Source: Seohaeicola zhoushanensis
GTDB lineage: Bacteria > Pseudomonadota > Alphaproteobacteria > Rhodobacterales > Rhodobacteraceae
Assembly (NCBI RefSeq): GCF_014656415.1
Contig: NZ_BNCJ01000009.1
Coordinates: 115,031-179,030, forward strand
Direction: 5' to 3'
Length of the DNA: 64,000 nucleotides
Positions within the stretch are counted from its first letter, which is position 1. Every line of letters starts with the position of its first letter. Positions 34,249 through 43,336 of this stretch are shown one piece after another. The notes below the pieces were generated by a model. That model had not been told where the DNA came from, did not search any database, and was given only the letters and a program-made list of their open reading frames with translations. The position numbers and the translations under genes were made by a program.

Positions 34249-34685
34249 TGACCGCCGAATTCGATCTCCCCTTCATCCTTGGCCACGTCAACTACTGGCT
34301 GTTCATCGTGCTGATGATGACCGGGCTCTACATCGTCGTGGCCAAGGGCAACCTGGTCAAGAAGATCGTCGGGCTGAACATCTTCCAGACCGCGGTCTTC
34401 ATGCTCTACATTTCGGTGGGCAAGGTTTCGGGCGGCACTGCGCCGATCTTCCCGACCGACATGAATGTCGACCCCAACGTGGTCTATTCCAACCCGCTGC
34501 CGCACGTTCTGATCCTCACCGCGATCGTCGTCGGCATCGCCACCACCTCGCTGGGCCTGGCGCTGATCGTGCGCATCCGCGAGCAATTCGGCACCATCGA
34601 AGAAGAAGGCATCTACCAGATCGAGAGGGACATGGCTGCCGAGGAATACCGCCTGCACAGCGAACTCATGAGCGAGCGGCGCTGA
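34248..34685 (+). CDS. mrpC: Mrp antiporter subunit C (NuoK-like)
   Basis: A 145-residue protein with three helices homologous to complex I NuoK. It has NLVKKIVGLNIFQTAVFMLYIS, and HVLILTAIVVGIATTSLGLALIVRI, where NuoK relatives keep a membrane Glu; here the corresponding region reads without an obvious Glu. The C-terminus is extended and charged. ATG at 34248 shares a base with the preceding stop. Confidence 0.88.
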   Translation: MTAEFDLPFILGHVNYWLFIVLMMTGLYIVVAKGNLVKKIVGLNIFQTAVFMLYISVGKVSGGTAPIFPTDMNVDPNVVYSNPLPHVLILTAIVVGIATTSLGLALIVRIREQFGTIEEEGIYQIERDMAAEEYRLHSELMSERR

Positions 34686-36205
34686 TGGCGACCGAAGTTC
34701 TGCCCCATACGGCCATGACGCTGCACGACCACCTGCCGATGCTGCAGATCCTGGTGCCGTTCTTCGCCGCGCCGCTGATCGTGTTCCTGGGCAGCCGCCG
34801 GTTGGCCTGGCCGGTGGCCTTCGCGGCCAGCGTGATCTCGCTGGTGATTTCCTGGATGCTGCTGATGCAGGTGATCGACGGCGGAGTCATCACCTATCAC
34901 ATCGGTGGCTGGGAGCCGCCGCTGGGCATCGAATACCGGATCGACGCGGCGAATGCCTTCGTGCTGTTCCTGGTCTCGGCGGTCTCGGTCGTGGTGCTGC
35001 CCTTCGCCAAGACCAGCGTGGCCGACGAGGTGGCAGCGCGCGACCATACGCTGTTCTACGCGGCCTACCTGCTGTGCTTCTCGGGTTTGATGGGTGTGGC
35101 GATCACTGGCGACGCGTTCAACGTCTTCGTCTTCCTCGAGATCTCGTCGCTGTCGACCTACGTGCTGATCGCCAGCGGCGCGGCGCGCGACAAGCGGGCG
35201 CTGACAGCGGCCTATGACTATCTCATCATGGGGACCATCGGCGCGACCTTCTTCGTGATCGGCATCGGTTTCCTCTACATGGCGACCGGCACGCTCAATA
35301 TGGCGGACCTGGCCGACCGCATCGGCACTCAGGGCGGCAACCGGACGGTGGAGGCGGGCTTTGCCTTCATCCTGGTGGGCGTCGGGCTGAAGCTGGCCTT
35401 CTACCCGATGCACCTCTGGCTGCCCAATGCCTATACCTTCGCGCCTTCGGCGATCTCGGCCTTCCTGGCCGCGACGGCGACGAAGGTAGCGGTCTACGTG
35501 CTGCTTCGCTTCACCTTCACCGTGTTCAGCCCGGCCTTCCAGTTCGAAGTGCTGACGCTGCAATTCGTGATCATGCCCTTCGCGCTGCTTGCCATGTTCG
35601 CGGCCAGCTTCGTCGCGGTGTTCCAGAGCGACTTCAAGCGGATGCTGGCCTATTCCAGTATCGCTCAGATCGGCTACATGCTGCTCGGGATCTGCCTGCT
35701 GACCGAAACCGGCCTGACCGCCGCCATCGTGCACCTGTTCAACCACGGGATCACCAAGGCGGCGCTGTTCATGGCGGTCGGCGCCTATGTGCTGCGCAAC
35801 AAGGACACCTTCTACAACGACATCTGCGGCATGGGCCGCAAGATGCCCTGGACCTCTGCCGCAGTTGTCATCAGCGGGCTGAGCCTGATCGGGGTGCCGG
35901 GCACGGCGGGCTTCGTCAGCAAGTGGGTGCTGGTGCAGGGCGCGCTGGAGAAGGGCTGGTGGCCGATCGCGACCCTGGTGGTGGCGTCGAGCCTGCTGGC
36001 CGTCGTCTATGTCTGGCGGGTGATCGAGGTGCTCTACCTGCAGCCGGCGCGGTCTGACTCCACAGCGACCGAAGTGCCGATGTCGATGCTGGTTCCGATC
36101 TGGATCGCCGCCATCGCCTGCATCTGGTTCGGGATCGACACTGATACGACGTTGACGGCGGCGCGAAGCGCGGCGGCCGGTCTGCTCGGCACAGCCGGGC
36201 AATAG
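34685..36205 (+). CDS. mrpD: Mrp antiporter subunit D (antiporter-like, first copy)
   Basis: A 506-residue protein with about 14 membrane helices, homologous to complex I NuoN/NuoM. The key charged residues are present: Glu in FVFLEISSLSTYVLIASG (helix 5), Lys in LKLAFYPMHLWLPNAY (helix 7) and a later Lys in GFVSKWVL. These form the proton channel line. It is one of three antiporter-like subunits in this operon. The real ATG is at 34685, overlapping mrpC; the much longer frame is spurious. Confidence 0.92.
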   Translation: MATEVLPHTAMTLHDHLPMLQILVPFFAAPLIVFLGSRRLAWPVAFAASVISLVISWMLLMQVIDGGVITYHIGGWEPPLGIEYRIDAANAFVLFLVSAVSVVVLPFAKTSVADEVAARDHTLFYAAYLLCFSGLMGVAITGDAFNVFVFLEISSLSTYVLIASGAARDKRALTAAYDYLIMGTIGATFFVIGIGFLYMATGTLNMADLADRIGTQGGNRTVEAGFAFILVGVGLKLAFYPMHLWLPNAYTFAPSAISAFLAATATKVAVYVLLRFTFTVFSPAFQFEVLTLQFVIMPFALLAMFAASFVAVFQSDFKRMLAYSSIAQIGYMLLGICLLTETGLTAAIVHLFNHGITKAALFMAVGAYVLRNKDTFYNDICGMGRKMPWTSAAVVISGLSLIGVPGTAGFVSKWVLVQGALEKGWWPIATLVVASSLLAVVYVWRVIEVLYLQPARSDSTATEVPMSMLVPIWIAAIACIWFGIDTDTTLTAARSAAAGLLGTAGQ

Positions 36206-36214
36206 GAGGGCGGC

Positions 36215-37675
36215 ATGGAAACGAATACCGCCATCTTGCTGAGCATGCTGATCCCCGGCCTGGCGACGGTCGGCAACCTGGTGCTGCGCCGGCAGGACAA
36301 CCTTCGTGACGGCATGACGCTGGTTGCCGCCATCGCCACCTTCGGCTGCGTGCTGACGGTGCTGTTCAACGAGGGCAACGGCACCACCGCGCCGATGGTG
36401 GTCTGGACGGTGATGCCGGGCCTCGACCTGGCCTTCAACGTCGAGCCGCTGGGCCTGATGTTCGCGATCATCGCGAGCGGGTTGTGGATCATCACCCATC
36501 TCTACGGCATCGGCTACATGCGCGGGAACAAGGAGAAGCACCACGCCCGCTTCTTCGCCTGTTTCTCCTTCGCCATCGCCAGCGTGATGGGTATCGCCTT
36601 CGCCTCGAACATGTTCACGCTGTTCCTGTTCTACGAGGCACTGACGCTGTCGACCTATCCGCTGGTCGCCCACAAGGAGACGCCCGAGGCGGTTCGGGGC
36701 GCGCGGACCTATCTCGGCATCCTGATCGGCACCTCGATCGGGCTGCAGCTGGTCGCGGTGATCTGGACCTTTGCCCTGACCGGCACGCTGGACTTCACCA
36801 AGGGCGGCATCCTGGAAGGCCATGTCGAGGGGCCGCTGGTCGCCATCCTGCTGGCGCTCTACGCCTTCGGGATCGGCAAGGCGGCGCTGATGCCGTTCCA
36901 CCGCTGGCTGCCGGCTGCGATGGTGGCCCCCACGCCTGTTTCAGCGCTGCTGCACGCGGTCGCGGTGGTGAAGGCGGGTGTCTTCACCATGCTGAAGGTC
37001 GGCGTCTACATCTTCGGGATCGATTTCCTGGCCGAGACCGGCGCCTCGGAATGGCTGATGTGGCTCGCGGCCTTCTCGATCATCTGCGCCTCGGTCGTGG
37101 CGATGACCAAGGACAACCTGAAGGCGCGGCTGGCCTATTCGACCGTGTCGCAGCTGAGCTACATCACGCTGGGCATGGCGCTGGCGACGCAGCTGGGCGT
37201 GCTGGGCGGGGGGATGCATATCGCGATGCACGCGATGGGCAAGATCACGCTCTTCATGTGCGCGGGGTCGATCTATGTCGCGACGCACAAGACGAACATC
37301 AGCCAGATGACGGGGTTGGGCCGGGCGATGCCGGTGACGTTCATCGCCTTCCTGGTCGGCGCACTGTCGATCATTGGCCTGCCGCCGCTGGGTGGCAGCT
37401 GGAGCAAGTGGCTGCTGATCCTGGGCGCGGCCGATGCCGGGCAGATGGCGATGATCGCGGTCTTCATGATCTCGTCGCTGCTGAACATCGCCTATCTGCT
37501 GCCGGTCGTCGCCAAGGGCTTCTTCCTCAAGGGCGAGGGCCAGCCCGAGACCTGGGCCGAGGCGCGGCCGCTGGTCTGGGTGCCGCCGGCGCTGACGGCG
37601 TTTGGCTGCCTTGTCCTGTTCTTCTACGCGGGTGCGATCGAGGCCTTCCTCGCGCCCATCGTTGCGGCCAACTGA
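36215..37675 (+). CDS. antiporter-like subunit, NuoL/MrpD family (second copy)
   Basis: A 486-residue polytopic protein, closer to NuoL/MrpA N-terminal types than to MrpD. It has LFYEALTLSTYPLVAH (helix-5 Glu), IGKAALMPFHRWLPAAMVAPTPVSALLHAVAVVKAG (helix-7/8 Lys and His, which is the NuoL/MrpA signature) and GKITLFMCAG. AGGAGG lies upstream. Together with the DUF4040-type gene it could replace a full-length MrpA. Confidence 0.88.
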   Translation: METNTAILLSMLIPGLATVGNLVLRRQDNLRDGMTLVAAIATFGCVLTVLFNEGNGTTAPMVVWTVMPGLDLAFNVEPLGLMFAIIASGLWIITHLYGIGYMRGNKEKHHARFFACFSFAIASVMGIAFASNMFTLFLFYEALTLSTYPLVAHKETPEAVRGARTYLGILIGTSIGLQLVAVIWTFALTGTLDFTKGGILEGHVEGPLVAILLALYAFGIGKAALMPFHRWLPAAMVAPTPVSALLHAVAVVKAGVFTMLKVGVYIFGIDFLAETGASEWLMWLAAFSIICASVVAMTKDNLKARLAYSTVSQLSYITLGMALATQLGVLGGGMHIAMHAMGKITLFMCAGSIYVATHKTNISQMTGLGRAMPVTFIAFLVGALSIIGLPPLGGSWSKWLLILGAADAGQMAMIAVFMISSLLNIAYLLPVVAKGFFLKGEGQPETWAEARPLVWVPPALTAFGCLVLFFYAGAIEAFLAPIVAAN

Positions 37676-37685
37676 GGGGATCGAG

Positions 37686-38009
37686 ATGGAGCACGACCAA
37701 ACCGACGCCCGCAAGGAAGCCCCCGAGAACCAGGGGCCGGGCGCCAGCCGCATGATCGTCGGGCTGGCGCTGGTCTGCGCGGTGCTGTTCCTGGCCGATT
37801 TCGCCTATGAGAAACACGTCTATGTGCCGGTCGAGTCGATGCCGGGCTTCTACGCGATCTTCCCGCTTGTCACCTGCCTGGCGCTGGTGATCGTGGCGCG
37901 GGTGCTGCAGGCCGTCCTGCGGCGGCCCGTAGGCTATTACGCGCCGAAGGACGTCGAGACCGAGGCCTATCCCGAGGACGGGTTGAACCGGGAGCGGGCC
38001 GATGTTTGA
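37686..38009 (+). CDS. small membrane protein of the antiporter operon
   Basis: A 107-residue protein with two hydrophobic helices (MIVGLALVCAVLFLADFAY near 23-41 and FYAIFPLVTCLALVIVARVLQA near 55-76) and acidic ends. The gene lies between two antiporter-like genes and overlaps the next by eight bases. I do not recognise the family; its position suggests an accessory subunit of this complex. Confidence 0.7.
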   Translation: MEHDQTDARKEAPENQGPGASRMIVGLALVCAVLFLADFAYEKHVYVPVESMPGFYAIFPLVTCLALVIVARVLQAVLRRPVGYYAPKDVETEAYPEDGLNRERADV

Positions 38010-39699
38010 CGTGTTTCCGCCTGTGCTGGTCTATCTCCTGGGTGCCGTCCTGCTGCCGTTGCTGCCCAATGCCGCGCTGCGCGCTGGGCTGTCGCTGCTG
38101 GTGCCGGTCATCGGCGGCTGGCTGATCTGGACGCTGCCCGAGGGCAACCATGCCGTGGTCTCGCTGGCCGGGTTGGATCTTACGCTGATCCGCAACGACA
38201 AGCTGGCGAGCGTCTTTGCGCTGATCTTCTCGCTCGCGGCCTTCCTGTCGCTGCTCTACGCCTGGCATGTCCGCGACCGGGTGCAGCAGACGGCGACGCT
38301 GCTGTACGCGGGTTCGGCCATTGGGGCCGTCTTCGCGGGCGATCTCATCTCGCTGTTCCTTTTCTGGGAAGGCACGGCCATTGCCTCGGTCTTCCTGATC
38401 TGGGCGCGCGGCACCGAGGGGGCCTATCACACCGGCCTGCGCTACCTGCTGATCCAGGTGACCTCGGGCGTGATCCTGCTGGCCGGGGCGGCGCTCTACT
38501 GGCGCGAGACGGGGTCTCTGGCCTTCGAGCACATGACGCTTGGTTCCGCGGCGACCTGGCTGATCTTCCTGGCCATCGGCATCAAATGCGGCTTCCCGCT
38601 GCTGAACAACTGGCTGGCGGACGCCTATCCGGTGGCCACCGTGACCGGCACGGTGATTCTCTCGGCCTTCACGACCAAGCTTGCTATCTACGCGCTGGCG
38701 CGCGGTTTCGCCGGCACCGAGCTCCTCATCTGGATCGGCGTCGGGATGGTGCTGATCACCGTGGTCCAGGCCATGATCGAGAACGACCTGCGCCGAGTGC
38801 TGGCCTATTCGCTGAACAACCAGCTGGGCTTCATGGTAGTCGGCATCGGCATCGGCACCGAGCTTGCCCTGAACGGCGCGGCGAGCCATGCGGTTGCCAG
38901 CGTGCTCTACAAGGCGGTTTTGCTGATGGCGGTGGGTGCAGTGCTGTTCCGCACCGGCACGGCGAAGGCATCGGACCTTGGCGGCCTCTATCGCACTATG
39001 CCGCTGACCGCGCTCTTTGCCCTGGTCGGGAGTGCCTCGATCGCGGCCATGCCGCTGTTCTCGGGCTTCGTGACCAAGTCGCTGATCCTCTCGGCGGCGC
39101 AGCACGAGCATCATTACATCGCCTGGGCGGTGCTTCTTTTCGGGTCGGCGGCGGCGGTGATGCACACGGCCATCCGCATTCCCTATGCCGCCTTCTTCGG
39201 CCCGGACAGTGGCCTGCGCCCGCACGAGGCGCCGGCGCATATGCTGCTCGCCATGGGGCTGACGGCGGCGTTTTGTGTCGCCATCGGCGTCTATCCCAAG
39301 GCGCTCTACGCGCTGCTGCCCTATGCGGTGGACTACAAGTCCTACACCACCTACCACGTGGTGCAGCAGCTGCAGCTGGTGGCCTTCGCCGCATTGGTCT
39401 TCGCCGTCATGATGCGCGCGGGCCTCTACCCGAAGAGCGAGCGTTCGATCGTCCTCGACACCGACTGGGTCTATCGCCGCCTGCTGCCGCGCGTGGTCGG
39501 CGCGCTGTCGGCGACGATGGGTGCGGTCTGGGCGCTGGTCGCCTCGGCGCAGGAACGATGGCTGCGCGGGATCATCCTGCGGCTTTACCGCACCCATGGG
39601 CCGGCGAGCCGCATCGCCTTGAACTGGCCGACAGGGTCGATGGTGCAATGGGTTGCCATCGTTCTGGGGATCACGCTGATCGTGACCTTCCTGTCCTGA
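38002..39699 (+). CDS. antiporter-like subunit, NuoL/MrpD family (third copy)
   Basis: A 565-residue polytopic protein of the same superfamily. It retains Glu in LFLFWEGTAIASVFLIWA, Lys in GIKCGFPLLNNWLADAYP and Lys in SGFVTKSLI. Two further hydrophobic helices near the C-terminus make it the longest of the three. The last gene of the antiporter operon; the stop at 39699 is followed by 70 bases with AT-poor spacer to the rhodanese gene. Confidence 0.88.
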   Translation: MFDVFPPVLVYLLGAVLLPLLPNAALRAGLSLLVPVIGGWLIWTLPEGNHAVVSLAGLDLTLIRNDKLASVFALIFSLAAFLSLLYAWHVRDRVQQTATLLYAGSAIGAVFAGDLISLFLFWEGTAIASVFLIWARGTEGAYHTGLRYLLIQVTSGVILLAGAALYWRETGSLAFEHMTLGSAATWLIFLAIGIKCGFPLLNNWLADAYPVATVTGTVILSAFTTKLAIYALARGFAGTELLIWIGVGMVLITVVQAMIENDLRRVLAYSLNNQLGFMVVGIGIGTELALNGAASHAVASVLYKAVLLMAVGAVLFRTGTAKASDLGGLYRTMPLTALFALVGSASIAAMPLFSGFVTKSLILSAAQHEHHYIAWAVLLFGSAAAVMHTAIRIPYAAFFGPDSGLRPHEAPAHMLLAMGLTAAFCVAIGVYPKALYALLPYAVDYKSYTTYHVVQQLQLVAFAALVFAVMMRAGLYPKSERSIVLDTDWVYRRLLPRVVGALSATMGAVWALVASAQERWLRGIILRLYRTHGPASRIALNWPTGSMVQWVAIVLGITLIVTFLS

Positions 39700-39772
39700 A
39701 GCGCACCATCGCGGTGACGCGATGGTGAACGCGCGGGCGGGTGGAGCGTGCTAGCAAGGTCATGAGGATGAC

Positions 39773-40252
39773 ATGACCGCAGCATCGAACAAGCTTGTCA
39801 CGCCGACACGGCGCCGTGTCTTGGGCCTGGCCGTCCTTGCCGGGGCCGTGGGCCTGATCGGCTGGCGGCGGCTGCATCCCACCTACAGTGGCGAAAGGTT
39901 GAGCGTTGCCGAGGCCCATGCCGCCGCCCTGGCGGGCGAGGTGACGCTCGTCGATATCCGCCGGCCGGACGAATGGCGGCTGACCGGGATCGGAGAGGGG
40001 GCGCAGCCGCTCGACATGCGGCGCGCTGACTTCGAGACAGCCCTTGCCGAACTGCTTGGCGGGGACCGGGCCGCCCCGGTGGCGCTGATCTGCGCACGTG
40101 GTGTGCGTTCGGCGCGGATGGCGACGCGGATGGCAAAGGCCGGGTTCACCCATGTCTTCGATGTGCCCGAGGGGATGCTCGGCTCGGGCGCGGGGGCGGG
40201 CTGGCTCGGCGCGGGGCTGCCGGTTATGCCTTACGACGGGGGCCAGGGATGA
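39773..40252 (+). CDS. rhodanese-like sulfurtransferase with N-terminal signal anchor
   Basis: A 159-residue protein. The N-terminus has TRRRVLGLAVLAGAVGLIG, a twin-arginine-like signal or anchor. The single rhodanese domain follows with LVDIRRPDEWRLTGI and the catalytic loop CARGVRS (Cys107). It would move sulfur to a thiol acceptor outside the cytoplasm or at the membrane. It overlaps the next gene by four bases. The acceptor is unknown. Confidence 0.85.
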   Translation: MTAASNKLVTPTRRRVLGLAVLAGAVGLIGWRRLHPTYSGERLSVAEAHAAALAGEVTLVDIRRPDEWRLTGIGEGAQPLDMRRADFETALAELLGGDRAAPVALICARGVRSARMATRMAKAGFTHVFDVPEGMLGSGAGAGWLGAGLPVMPYDGGQG

Positions 40253-41073
40253 AGCTCTGGCTGGCTGCCCTCTGCCTCGCGCTGGCGGGTGGTTCTGCGC
40301 AGGCCGGCTGCGGGGCCGATCCCGAGCCGTGCAGACTCGCGGATGGAGAATATCATGCCCTGCTGCCAAAGGCGGGAGGGCAGGGGGCCCCGGTCGTGCT
40401 CTGGCTGCATGGGGCGGGCAGCAACGGTGGCAACGCGGTGCGCAATGCCGCCCTTATGGAGGCCCTGACCGGGCGCGGCTATGCGGTGCTCGCGCCGACC
40501 GGCAGTCGGCAGTTCGGAGAGCGCGGGGCGAGCTGGAACTTTCTGCCCGGCTGGGAGGGACGCGACGAGACCGATTTCCTGCGGCGCGCCGTGGCGGATG
40601 CCTCTGCGCGTTTTGGCACCGACGCCAAGAGCGTGCTCTTGGCGGGGTTCTCGGCCGGGGGATTCATGGTGACCTATCTCGCCTGCACCGCGCCCGAGAC
40701 CTTTGCCGCCTATGCGCCGGTGTCGGGCGGGTTCTGGCGACCGCTGCCCGATGGCTGTGCGGGTCCGGTGCGGCTGTTCCAGACCCACGGCTGGGCCGAC
40801 AGGACCGTGCCACTGGAGGGCCGCGTGTTGCGCAGCGGCGAGTTCGAGCAGGGCGACATCTTCCAGGGGATGGAGCTCTGGCGGCAGGCCAATGGCTGTG
40901 CCGGGCAGGATCCGACTGCCTATGGCGAGACCGGCATCTTCTGGCGCAGGAAGTGGGAGGATTGCGCGGCGGGCAGCGCGCTGGAGTTAGCCCTGTTTCC
41001 CGGCGGACATACGGTGCCTGAGGGATGGGTCGACATGGTGCTCGACTGGTTCGAAAGTCTCGAAATCCCCTAA
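40249..41073 (+). CDS. secreted alpha/beta-hydrolase, LpqC/PHB depolymerase-like
   Basis: A 274-residue protein with a signal peptide (cleavage near Ala-Gln-Ala at 17-19). The catalytic triad is visible: nucleophile Ser135 in GFSAGG, Asp in HGWAD (near 190) and His in GGHTVP (near 257). The oxyanion region is LHGAGSNGG. It matches LpqC/feruloyl-esterase-like hydrolases. The cysteines (21, 28, 145 and others) suggest an extracytoplasmic fold. Coupled to the rhodanese gene. Confidence 0.82.
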   Translation: MKLWLAALCLALAGGSAQAGCGADPEPCRLADGEYHALLPKAGGQGAPVVLWLHGAGSNGGNAVRNAALMEALTGRGYAVLAPTGSRQFGERGASWNFLPGWEGRDETDFLRRAVADASARFGTDAKSVLLAGFSAGGFMVTYLACTAPETFAAYAPVSGGFWRPLPDGCAGPVRLFQTHGWADRTVPLEGRVLRSGEFEQGDIFQGMELWRQANGCAGQDPTAYGETGIFWRRKWEDCAAGSALELALFPGGHTVPEGWVDMVLDWFESLEIP

Positions 41074-41152
41074 CGGATGTGACTTTGATTACATCGGCCA
41101 GGACGTTTCCCGGCTAGCAAGATCGCATCGGTTTGCACAAAGGGATTTGACC

Positions 41153-41482
41153 ATGGCCGACGACGCCTCCGCCGCTCTTAAACTGGCGAAAGAGAACGAG
41201 AAGCAGATCAATCTGCTTTGGAAGAACTTCGCCAAGCTCGAAAAGACCCAGAACGAGTGGGAGAAGTTGCAGCAGGACTACATCCAGAGAATAGAAAAGA
41301 ACCTTATTGACGCGATCAATGACGCCAACAAGCAGCTGGTTGCCTATTCGAAGTCCATCGACGAACACGAGAAGGCGCAGGCTAAGTACATCCGCGAAGT
41401 CGAGGCCAACCTGGTGAAAGCCGTCAACGACCTGCGCAAATGGGTCGACAAGGAATTCGACCGCAAGGGGTTCTTCAGCTAG
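41153..41482 (+). CDS. predicted coiled-coil protein
   Basis: A 109-residue protein, highly charged and almost all helix: residues 1-100 show heptad-like patterns (KLAKENEKQINLLWKNFAKLEKTQNEWEKLQ) with no signal or membrane segment. AAAGGG lies upstream of the ATG. Its function is unknown. It lies in front of and convergent with opgH, with only three bases between the stops. Confidence 0.6.
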   Translation: MADDASAALKLAKENEKQINLLWKNFAKLEKTQNEWEKLQQDYIQRIEKNLIDAINDANKQLVAYSKSIDEHEKAQAKYIREVEANLVKAVNDLRKWVDKEFDRKGFFS

Positions 41483-41485
41483 GCC

Positions 41486-43336
41486 CTATTCGGCGGCCGT
41501 CTGGACCGGTGCTCCTTCGAGGATCGACCTCAGTTCGTTGCGATAGTGCCGCGCTGCCCGCGTGATCGGCGGCGCGGCGAAATCCTCGCGCGTGGCGACG
41601 GCTCGGAACAGCGACAGGCCCGACAGCATCGAAAGCGGGATCGCAAGCACGAGGCTTATGGCGATCGGCAGCAGCCAGAGCGACACCAGCCCGGCCATCA
41701 TGCCGGCGACCAGCACTGCCCCGCTGATGGTTTCGAGCATGTGGCAGAGCGCTACCGTGCCTAGCGAGTAATGCCCGCCGTTGCGCGCCTGGGGCGACCA
41801 GCCGCGTTGCAGGCCAAGCGCGGTGCGGAACACGGCGATCATCTGCTGGACCATCAGTATCGGGGCGTAGAGCACCGAGAGGATGACTTCGGAGAGGAAG
41901 GAGAGGCCAAAGCGCGCCGGCCCGCCGAACTCGGAAAAGCGTGCGCCGGTCAGGGGAAGGGCCGCGATGCCGATCAGCTTGGGCGCAAGCAGGGTGGCAT
42001 ACATCAGCACGATTACAAGCACGTTGCGGCTGTCGGTCATCTCGGGCCAGGTTGGCACCAGCGGGTTGGTCTCGCTGAAATAGGTGAGCACGCTGGCGTC
42101 CTCGCCGACGCCGATCAGCGCCCACATCACCAGCAGCGCGAACCAGAGCGGCGACATCAGGTAGCCGACCGCTCCGTGCAGCATGTGGAAGCGCGACATC
42201 GAGCGGAAGCCCTTGGAGCCGAGCAGGCCGAGGTGCTGCAGGTTGCCCTGGCACCAGCGGCGATCGCGCAGCACGTGGTCGATCAGCGTCTGCGGCGTTT
42301 CTTCGTAGCTGCCCTTGATGCGTGGCAGGAAGCGGACACCCCAGCCGGCGCGGCGCAGCAGGCCGGCTTCGACGAAGTCATGGCTCATGATCAGCCGGTC
42401 GCCCTTGAGGTGCGGAAGGCCGGCGCAGGCGGCGAAGGCGGCGGTGCGGATGATCGCGTTGTGGCCCCAATAGTTGCCTTCCTGGGCGCACCAGCGGGCC
42501 ATGCCCTCGGCGAAGGCCGCGCCGTAGACGCCGTTGGCGAACTGCTGCATCCGGGCAAAGACCGACTGCGCGCCGATCAGCTGCGGGAAGCTCTGGATCA
42601 GCCCGGCGCCGGGGTCGGCGGCGAGCGCATTGGTCAGGCTCAGGATCGCGCGGCCGGTCATCAAGCTGTCGGCGTCGAGCACCAGCATGGCGTCATGGGC
42701 ACCGCCCCAGCGTTCGACCCAGTCGGCGATGTTGCCGACCTTGCGGTCCGTGTTCATGATCCGGCGGCGGTAATAGAGCTCCAGCCCCGGCGAGAGCGTG
42801 CTGCGCAGCGCCTCGACGGTGCGCTGTTCCTGCTCGGCCAGCGCCTCGTCGCGGGTGTCGGAGAGGATGAACATCGCATAGCGGTGGGCGCCGCCATAGG
42901 AGCGCAGTTCCTCGAGCATCGAGCGGGCATTACCCAGCACGTACCAGGGCACCTCGTTGTAGACCGGCATCAGCAGCGCGACCTTCAGGGGGCGCACCGG
43001 ACCCTTGGCCGGGCGGGGCGCGCGGCGGGTCAGCGACCAGAGGCCAAGCGCCACGGTGCTGACGGCGAAGCTGATCCAGAAGAAATTGAACGAGATAAGC
43101 GCGATCAGCAGCGCTTCGGCGAAGTTGATCCCCTGGTCCGAGAACCAGCCATACATGACCACGCCCAGGGCGATGGTCGCCGCCATGGCGGGGCTGAAAG
43201 CCAGCACGCGCCAGAGCGCCTGGCCATTTTCAGAATGCAGTCCGGGGGCAGTCTCATCGCGATAGGCTGCGCCGAAATCCTGCACCGGCATGGGGCGCGG
43301 TGTCTCGGGCGGCATCACGAACAGGTCGGTTCTCAT
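41486..43336 (-). CDS. opgH: glucan biosynthesis glucosyltransferase OpgH
   Basis: A 616-residue family-2 glycosyltransferase in the inner membrane that makes the beta-glucan backbone of osmoregulated periplasmic glucans from UDP-glucose. The DxD motif is in LVLDADSLMTG, and the RxxRW-type motif in DRRWCQGNLQH. It has membrane helices near both ends (MAATIALGVVMYGWFS and the block after residue 400). It is shorter than E. coli MdoH, which has about 850 residues. ATG at 43336 overlaps the opgG stop by four bases; a GTG nine bases upstream is weaker. Confidence 0.93.
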   Translation of the reverse strand: MRTDLFVMPPETPRPMPVQDFGAAYRDETAPGLHSENGQALWRVLAFSPAMAATIALGVVMYGWFSDQGINFAEALLIALISFNFFWISFAVSTVALGLWSLTRRAPRPAKGPVRPLKVALLMPVYNEVPWYVLGNARSMLEELRSYGGAHRYAMFILSDTRDEALAEQEQRTVEALRSTLSPGLELYYRRRIMNTDRKVGNIADWVERWGGAHDAMLVLDADSLMTGRAILSLTNALAADPGAGLIQSFPQLIGAQSVFARMQQFANGVYGAAFAEGMARWCAQEGNYWGHNAIIRTAAFAACAGLPHLKGDRLIMSHDFVEAGLLRRAGWGVRFLPRIKGSYEETPQTLIDHVLRDRRWCQGNLQHLGLLGSKGFRSMSRFHMLHGAVGYLMSPLWFALLVMWALIGVGEDASVLTYFSETNPLVPTWPEMTDSRNVLVIVLMYATLLAPKLIGIAALPLTGARFSEFGGPARFGLSFLSEVILSVLYAPILMVQQMIAVFRTALGLQRGWSPQARNGGHYSLGTVALCHMLETISGAVLVAGMMAGLVSLWLLPIAISLVLAIPLSMLSGLSLFRAVATREDFAAPPITRAARHYRNELRSILEGAPVQTAAE

